DNA of 45,827 nucleotides. Origin: Streptomyces griseicoloratus (lineage in GTDB: Bacteria > Actinomycetota > Actinomycetes > Streptomycetales > Streptomycetaceae). Location of the stretch: assembly GCF_014534645.1 (NCBI RefSeq), contig NZ_JACVQF010000174.1, forward strand, positions 1 through 45,827, in the 5' to 3' direction. The translations under genes and the position numbers were made by a program. The notes beneath the pieces were generated by a model. That model ran no database searches. It saw only the letters and a list, made by a program, of their open reading frames with translations, and was not told where the DNA came from. Shown in pieces: positions 41,836-45,827 of this stretch. The first letter of the stretch is position 1. The number at the start of each line of letters is the position of its first letter.

Positions 41836-42810
41836 GTGACCATCACTTCCCCGAACCTCGGCAGCTCTGCCGCCTGGACCGACGCCCGGCTGCTGTACGC
41901 ACTGGAGGAAGTGGTCGAGAAGGAACTCAACCGGCATCTGAAGGTCGCCAAGGACTGGATGCCGCACGAGTACGTGCCGTGGAGCGACGGCCGCAACTTC
42001 CCCGGCCTCTTCGAGGACGGCGAGGCCTGGGACAAGGAGCAGTCCAAGGTCACCGAGATCGGTCGCATCGCGCTGGTGGTGAACCTCCTGACGGAGGACA
42101 ACCTCCCCAGCTACCACCACGAGATCGCCACTCTGTTCGGCCGCGACGGCGCCTGGGGCACCTGGGTGCACCGCTGGACCGCCGAGGAGGGCCGGCACGG
42201 CATCGTCATGCGGGACTACCTGCTCACCTCCCGCGCGGTCGACCCGGACAAGCTGGAGCAGTTCCGCATGGCCCACATGAGTGAGGGCTTCGAGTCGGAC
42301 AACCGGCACTCGATGCTGCACTCGGTGGCCTACGTCGCCTTCCAGGAGCTGGCCACCCGCATCTCGCACCGCAACACCGGCCACCAGTCGGGCGACCCCG
42401 TCTGCGACCGCATGCTGGCCCGCATCGCGACCGACGAGAACCTGCACATGGTCTTCTACCGCAACCTGCTCAAGGCGGCCTTCGAACTCGCCCCCGACCT
42501 GACGATGCAGGCCGTGCGGGACGTCGTCGTCAACTTCCGCATGCCGGGCCACGGCATCCCCGGCTTCGAGCGGGCCGCCGCGCAGATGGCGATCGGCGAG
42601 GTCTACAACCTGCGCATCCACCACGACGACGTGCTCCAGCCCGTGCTGCGCTTCCTGAAGATCATGGAGATCGACGGCCTCGGCCCGGAGGGCAGGCAGG
42701 CCCAGGAGGAGCTGGGGCTCTTCATGGGCGGACTGGACGCCGAGGCCGCCAAGTTCGACGAGAAGCTGGCGGCGCGCAAGGCCCGCATGGCGGCCCGGGC
42801 CGCGGGCTGA
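41836..42810 (+). CDS. Acyl-[acyl-carrier-protein] desaturase, soluble diiron (DesA type)
   Basis: A 324-residue ferritin-like enzyme introducing a double bond into ACP-bound fatty acids. Diiron ligands can be assigned: E87 in LTEDNLPSY, E118-G-R-H121 in AEEGRHG, E171 in FQELATR and E201-N-L-H204 in DENLHM. The KELNRHLKVAKDWMPHEYVP region is conserved across soluble plant and actinobacterial desaturases. It needs ferredoxin and a reductase, not encoded here. The GTG at 41836 follows GGAG by 6 nt. The promoter region carries three stacked dyads, so expression is likely adjusted to acyl-CoA or temperature. A 14-bp hairpin follows the stop. Confidence 0.93.
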   Translation: MTITSPNLGSSAAWTDARLLYALEEVVEKELNRHLKVAKDWMPHEYVPWSDGRNFPGLFEDGEAWDKEQSKVTEIGRIALVVNLLTEDNLPSYHHEIATLFGRDGAWGTWVHRWTAEEGRHGIVMRDYLLTSRAVDPDKLEQFRMAHMSEGFESDNRHSMLHSVAYVAFQELATRISHRNTGHQSGDPVCDRMLARIATDENLHMVFYRNLLKAAFELAPDLTMQAVRDVVVNFRMPGHGIPGFERAAAQMAIGEVYNLRIHHDDVLQPVLRFLKIMEIDGLGPEGRQAQEELGLFMGGLDAEAAKFDEKLAARKARMAARAAG

Positions 42811-42823
42811 CGTCGCCCTGGAG

Positions 42824-42856
42824 ACGCGCCGACGCGGGATCACCGCGTCGGCGTGT
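42824..42856 (+). terminator. Long hairpin terminator after desaturase
   Basis: Arms 42824-42837 and 42843-42856 pair over 14 bp with one G-U around the loop GATCA, 13 nt after the desaturase stop. The core is GCCGACGCGG / CCGCGTCGGC. No T-tract. It also lies downstream of the convergent WhiB-like gene. Confidence 0.85.
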
Positions 42857-42885
42857 CCCGGCCGGCCCCGTCCGCGCCCGGTCCC

Positions 42886-42957
42886 GGGCTCAGCGCGAGG
42901 TGCGTCTGAGGGCTCAGTGCGAGGTGCGTCTGAGGGCTCAGTGCGAGGTGCGTCTGA
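42886..42957. repeat. Three tandem 24-bp repeats spanning the WhiB-like stop codon
   Basis: Units 42886-42909, 42910-42933 and 42934-42957 are identical except for one base in the first. The third unit contains the last six codons and stop of the WhiB-like gene (minus strand), so the gene's 3' end has been copied twice downstream. Each unit has CTCAG and CTGAG arms that could form a weak stem-loop. Confidence 0.9.
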
Positions 42958-43183
42958 GGCCGAGGCGTTCCTTCTCCGACAGGCCGCCCCAGACCCCGAA
43001 GCGTTCGTCGTTGGTCAGCGCGTACTCGAGGCAGGCCGGGCGGATCGGGCACAGGGCGCAGATCCGCTTGGCCTCGCGGACGGAGCTGCCGGGCTCGGGG
43101 AAGAAGAAGTCTCCCCCGGTCTGCGCGCACAACGCCTCCTCCTGCCAGGCGAGGTCGGGCGGTGTGGTCGTTTCGATGTGCAT
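42938..43183 (-). CDS. WhiB-like (Wbl) iron-sulfur regulatory protein
   Basis: An 81-residue Wbl protein. Four invariant cysteines coordinate a [4Fe-4S] cluster: C19, C42, C45 and C51 (ICALCPIRPAC). The GVWGG turn (63-67) and the basic end KERLGLRRTS follow. Such proteins bind the principal sigma factor and modulate transcription in response to redox or NO. The ATG at 43183 (MHIETTT) is used; no Shine-Dalgarno is visible, so it may be leaderless, and the longer frame to 43342 is unlikely. The gene does not have the AT-hook of WblC/WhiB7. Its last codons and stop are inside a triplicated 24-bp repeat. Confidence 0.9.
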   Translation of the reverse strand: MHIETTTPPDLAWQEEALCAQTGGDFFFPEPGSSVREAKRICALCPIRPACLEYALTNDERFGVWGGLSEKERLGLRRTSH

Positions 43184-43332
43184 GGCAGCGATGGTGCCGG
43201 GCGGCGAAAAACGTTCGATCAACGCGGGATCAACGCCGCGGAGCAGGGCCCCCGGCCGCCCTGATGCTCCCCCCTTCGGCGACGGGGCGCACGGCGGCGC
43301 GCGGGCGCGGGGGAAATCGGCGCGGTCACCGG

Positions 43333-43357
43333 GACCGGTCACCGACCGTGACCGGTC
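43333..43357. promoter_or_regulatory. Perfect 10-bp inverted repeat GACCGGTCAC / GTGACCGGTC
   Basis: Arms 43333-43342 and 43348-43357 are exact reverse complements around CGACC. A further half-site CGGTCACC starts at 43324. It lies between the divergent WhiB-like and VOC genes, about 100 nt before the VOC start and 37 nt upstream of its putative promoter. It may be a regulator site or a hairpin. Confidence 0.5.
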
Positions 43358-43393
43358 GCGGTGTCCCGCCCCCGCCCGGCGCTCCGGCAGCGG

Positions 43394-43416
43394 TTGTCAG
43401 TGGGCGGTGCGAGACT
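43394..43416 (+). promoter_or_regulatory. PafBC-type element with non-consensus -10 before VOC gene
   Basis: TTGTCAGTG (43394-43402) matches the upstream half of the RecA-independent damage element perfectly; 8 nt later the -10 reads GAGACT instead of TANNNT. Transcription would start about 35 nt before the VOC ATG. Confidence 0.4.
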
Positions 43417-43456
43417 CGGCAGAGCAGGCAACGGGACCCTTCCGAGGAGGGCGATG

Positions 43457-44242
43457 ATGCTCACCACCCGTTTCGTCACCGGCGCCCCCAACTGGATCGA
43501 CGTCGGCACGTCCGACATCGACGGCGCGGCCTCCTTCTACGGGGGCCTCTTCGGCTGGCGGTTCCAGTCGGCGGGGCCCGATGCCGGCGGCTACGGCTTC
43601 TTCCAGCTGGACGGCAGGACCGTGGCCGGTGGTATGCGCAGCGCCCCGGAGCAGGGCCCGCCGTCCTGGACGGTGTACTTCCAGAGCCCGGACGCCGAGG
43701 CCGCCGCCAAGACCTCCGAGCAGTCGCGCGGCGGTGTGCTCGTGCGGCCGGTGGAGGTCGGGGACCAGGGCTCCATGGCGGTCCTCGCCGACCGGGCCGG
43801 GGTGCCGTTCGGCATCTGGCAGCCGGGGCGGCGGGCGGGCGTGGACGTGGCCGCGGAGCCCGGATCCCTGTGCTGGGTCGAGCTGTACACGCCGGACATC
43901 GCCGCCGCGGCCGCCTACTACCACGCGGTGCTCGGGCTGGAGACCTCGGCCGTCTCCTTCCCCGGCGGCACCTACACCTGCGTCAACCCGGCGGGCGGGG
44001 GCGAGGAGAGCATGTTCGGCGGTGTCGTCCCGCTGGCCGACGACCCGACGGAGACCGACGCTCACTGGCTGCCGTACTTCGGGGTCACCGACACGGACGC
44101 CGTGGTGGCGCGGGCCCGGGAGCTGGGCGGCACGGTGCGCCTGCCGGCGACGGACATCGAGGGCGCCGGGCGCGTCGCCCGGCTCGCCGATCCCTACGGC
44201 GCCCGGTTCGCGGTGATCCGGCCCGCGCCCGCGCAGGCGTAG
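43457..44242 (+). CDS. VOC superfamily protein (two glyoxalase-like domains)
   Basis: A 261-residue protein with two vicinal-oxygen-chelate modules, residues ~5-122 and ~130-258. Each begins with a metal-side strand and helix: NWIDVGTSDIDGAASFYGGL and LCWVELYTPDIAAAAAYYHA, and each ends in a DPYGA- or AGVPFG-type strand. Both lack obvious His metal ligands at the first strand, so it may bind ligand rather than catalyse; Streptomyces relatives include antibiotic-binding proteins and hydrolases. Two consecutive ATG codons are possible; I use 43457 because AGGAGG is six bases away, against three for 43454. The promoter half-site resembles the damage-inducible element. Confidence 0.85.
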   Translation: MLTTRFVTGAPNWIDVGTSDIDGAASFYGGLFGWRFQSAGPDAGGYGFFQLDGRTVAGGMRSAPEQGPPSWTVYFQSPDAEAAAKTSEQSRGGVLVRPVEVGDQGSMAVLADRAGVPFGIWQPGRRAGVDVAAEPGSLCWVELYTPDIAAAAAYYHAVLGLETSAVSFPGGTYTCVNPAGGGEESMFGGVVPLADDPTETDAHWLPYFGVTDTDAVVARARELGGTVRLPATDIEGAGRVARLADPYGARFAVIRPAPAQA

Positions 44243-44284
44243 CCGAAGACCGGGCCCGCGGCGGGCGCGTGCCCCGGACCGTGC

Positions 44285-45334
44285 TCACGCGGAGGCGCGG
44301 CGGACCAGGGTGGTCGGCAGGACCACGCCGGACGGTGCGGGCGCCGCGATGGCGGAGGTCTCGTCGCCGCTCGCCCGGCGGTCCAGGCCGCGCAGCAGCA
44401 GGCGGGCCATCAGCCGGCCCATCTCCTCGATGTCCTGACGGATCGTCGTCAGCGGCGGGTCGGTCTGCTCGGCGACCGGCAGCATGTCGTCGAAGCCGAC
44501 CACGGCCACGTCGTCCGGTACCCGCCGCCCGCGTTCGCGCAGCACTCGCAGGGCGCCCGCGGCGGTGAGGTCGTTGGCCGCGAAGACGGCGTCCAGGCCG
44601 GGGCACCGGTCGAGCAGCTCCCGCATCGCCCGCTCCCCGCCGCCGGAGGTGAAGTCGCCGCGCTCGATCAGGCCGGGGCCGGCGTCGGCCCTCAGGTCCC
44701 GGAAGCCGGCGAGCCGGTCGGCCGCGGAGGTCTGGTCGAGCGGACCCGTGATGTGTGCGATGCGGGTGCGGCCGAGGCCGGTGAGGTGGCGCACCGCCGC
44801 GCGGGCGCCGCCCCGGTTGTCGCTGTCCACGTAGACCACGCCGTCCCGGCCGTCGTCCCAGCCGGGGCGCCCGCCGAACACCGTCGGCACGCCGGCCCGG
44901 CGGACGAGTCCGGGCAGCGGGTCGTCGAGGTGCAGGGAGAAGACGAGCGCGCCGTCGACGTGGCCGCCGGCCAGGTAGCGGCCCACACGGGCGTGGTCCT
45001 CGCGGCCCTCGGTGAGCAGCAGCACGAGCTGGTTGTCATGGGCCGTCAGCTCTTTGCTGATCCCCCTCAGCTGCTGGGCGAAGAAGGGATCGGCGAAGAC
45101 CCGGCTCTCGGGTTCGGCGGCGACGACGGCGACGGCGTCGTGCCGCTTCGTCACCAGGCTGCGGGCGGCCTGGTTGGGGACGTAACCGAGTTCCTCGACC
45201 GCGCGCCGGACCCGTTCGGCCAGCGCTTCCCGGACGCCGTGCGCCCCGTTGACCACGCGGGAGACGGTGGCCCGCGAGACGCCGGCCCGCTCGGCCACGG
45301 CCTCCAGGGTGGGGCGCGGCGCTGTCTCGGTCAC
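44285..45334 (-). CDS. LacI family transcriptional regulator
   Basis: A 349-residue regulator. Residues ~8-60 are the LacI helix-turn-helix and hinge (LEAVAERAGVSRATVSRVVN, then GYVPNQAARSL). The rest is a periplasmic-binding-like sugar-sensing domain with HVDGALVFSLH, RIAHITGPLDQTSAADRLAG, VFAANDLTAAGALRVL and VVGFDDM. The GTG at 45334 follows GGAG by 8 nt. A perfect palindrome GAGAGCGCTCTC lies about 60 nt upstream, the CG-centred type used by Streptomyces LacI regulators, so autoregulation is likely. No sugar transporter or glycosidase is inside the window; the target operon may be to the right of the edge. Confidence 0.93.
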   Translation of the reverse strand: MTETAPRPTLEAVAERAGVSRATVSRVVNGAHGVREALAERVRRAVEELGYVPNQAARSLVTKRHDAVAVVAAEPESRVFADPFFAQQLRGISKELTAHDNQLVLLLTEGREDHARVGRYLAGGHVDGALVFSLHLDDPLPGLVRRAGVPTVFGGRPGWDDGRDGVVYVDSDNRGGARAAVRHLTGLGRTRIAHITGPLDQTSAADRLAGFRDLRADAGPGLIERGDFTSGGGERAMRELLDRCPGLDAVFAANDLTAAGALRVLRERGRRVPDDVAVVGFDDMLPVAEQTDPPLTTIRQDIEEMGRLMARLLLRGLDRRASGDETSAIAAPAPSGVVLPTTLVRRASA

Positions 45335-45390
45335 TTCGGGCTCCTCGTCGGCGATTGCCGATCAGGATAGCCCTGGCCAGGCGGGGAGGT

Positions 45391-45402
45391 GAGAGCGCTC
45401 TC
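45391..45402. promoter_or_regulatory. LacI-type operator GAGAGCGCTCTC
   Basis: A perfect 12-bp palindrome with a central CG, of the same style as the CebR operator of Streptomyces. On the minus strand it lies 22 bp upstream of a candidate -10 (TATCCT, 45369-45364), so it covers the -35 region of the LacI gene. Confidence 0.65.
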
Positions 45403-45438
45403 CGGCACCACTCACACGTGCGCCTTGCGGCATCCGCC

Positions 45439-45827
45439 GGGCACCGGTCCGGGCTCGGCCCCTGACCGCCCCCTCCGGACCGGGGGTCGGGAACGGGTAG
45501 CGCGGACCCATGACCGCGGTCCCGCACCGCTCAACTGCCGGGCGCCGGCCCGCGATCGGACCCTGACCGCCCCGCTCCGAACCGGGAACCGGGGACCGCG
45601 GACCCGGACCGCTCAGCCGCCGGTCCCGGATCGAGCCCTGGCCGCTCCCTCCAGACCGGGTACCGCGGCCCGTGACCGCGGACCCGGACCACTCAGCCGC
45701 CGGGCGCCGGTCCGGATCGGGCCCTGGCCCGCCCCCTCCGGACCGGGGGTTGGAAACGGGGAATGCGGAACCATGACCGCGGAGCTGTCACCGCGGACCC
45801 GTGACCGCAGGTCCGTGACCACGCGCC
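45439..45827. repeat. Degenerate tandem repeat array, four units of ~80-125 bp, running off the edge
   Basis: Units start near 45439, 45540, 45622 and 45702. Each opens with a GGGCGCCGG- or GGTCCCGG-type block, continues with a CCCTGACCGCCCC-type block and an ACCGGG block, then GACCGCGGACCCGGACC-type sequence, and ends CTCAGCCGCC or similar. Spacing is 101, 82, 80 and at least 126 bp. Short TGACCGCGGA motifs recur within units. I see no credible ORF, and this fills most of the 493-nt gene-free right end. It could be a regulatory or structural array or an expanded intergenic repeat. Confidence 0.65.

Noticed and set aside
45613-45822. 69-aa ORF in the right-edge repeat array
   Set aside because: It lies entirely in degenerate repeats, has no Shine-Dalgarno and no recognisable motif.

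Overview
The window reads as chromosomal DNA of a Streptomyces. GC is very high with strong third-position bias, GTG and TTG starts are frequent, several genes look leaderless with a TANNNT box 6 to 8 nt before the start codon, and clade-typical families are present (Wbl, SsgA-like, SCO6745 family, LPFR-motif small protein). Gene content and order recall, from memory and not checked, the S. coelicolor SCO6713 to SCO6755 segment. I see no prophage, insertion sequence, CRISPR array, rRNA, tRNA or biosynthetic gene cluster; it looks like conserved chromosome arm.

Layout. 1-2570 (minus): a nucleotidyltransferase cut by the window edge and an overlapping CDP-alcohol phosphatidyltransferase. 2571-4787 (plus): a palindrome-rich promoter region, a CDF zinc exporter (zitB-like) and isopentenyl-diphosphate isomerase (idi). 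4795-8941: a small anti-sigma-type ATPase, a crotonase, a DJ-1 enzyme paired with a DJ-1/AraC regulator, and an SCO6745-family protein. 8942-15504: an LPFR micro-protein, Tex, an ABC-F ATPase, an unrecognised two-domain protein and a D-amino-acid-oxidase-like protein. 15526-25269: a BCCT transporter, three secreted peptidases (M14, S15, M1), an arginase-fold protein, a macrodomain protein and an amino-acid permease. 25536-30927: a MerR regulator facing a three-gene acyl-CoA operon (racemase, thiolase, FadB-type multienzyme). 31058-36495: small conserved genes, endonuclease V, a secreted beta-propeller and an SsgA-like regulator. 36496-41620: an attenuator-controlled ABC-F gene, a short class II UvrA-like gene and dimethylarginine hydrolase. 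41621-45827: an acyl-ACP desaturase behind stacked operators, a WhiB-like protein, a double-VOC protein, a LacI regulator and a degenerate repeat array at the right edge.

Most interesting regulation. (1) The ABC-F gene at 36813 has a consensus promoter, a three-codon leader ORF with its own Shine-Dalgarno and mutually exclusive hairpins ending in a T-tract, which is the architecture of ribosome-mediated attenuation. (2) At least three genes (macrodomain, YjbR-like, UvrA-like), with weaker cases at Tex and the VOC gene, carry the TTGTCRGTG-N8-TANNNT element known from RecA-independent, PafBC-type DNA-damage promoters. (3) The acyl-CoA operon has a GGAAC/GTTCC dyad filling the spacer of its promoter, and the desaturase has three overlapping TACG-N4-CGTA dyads at 15-bp spacing. 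(4) The zinc exporter is preceded by two adjacent dyads, one Zur-box-like. All assignments come from reading motifs and families by eye; no database search was run.
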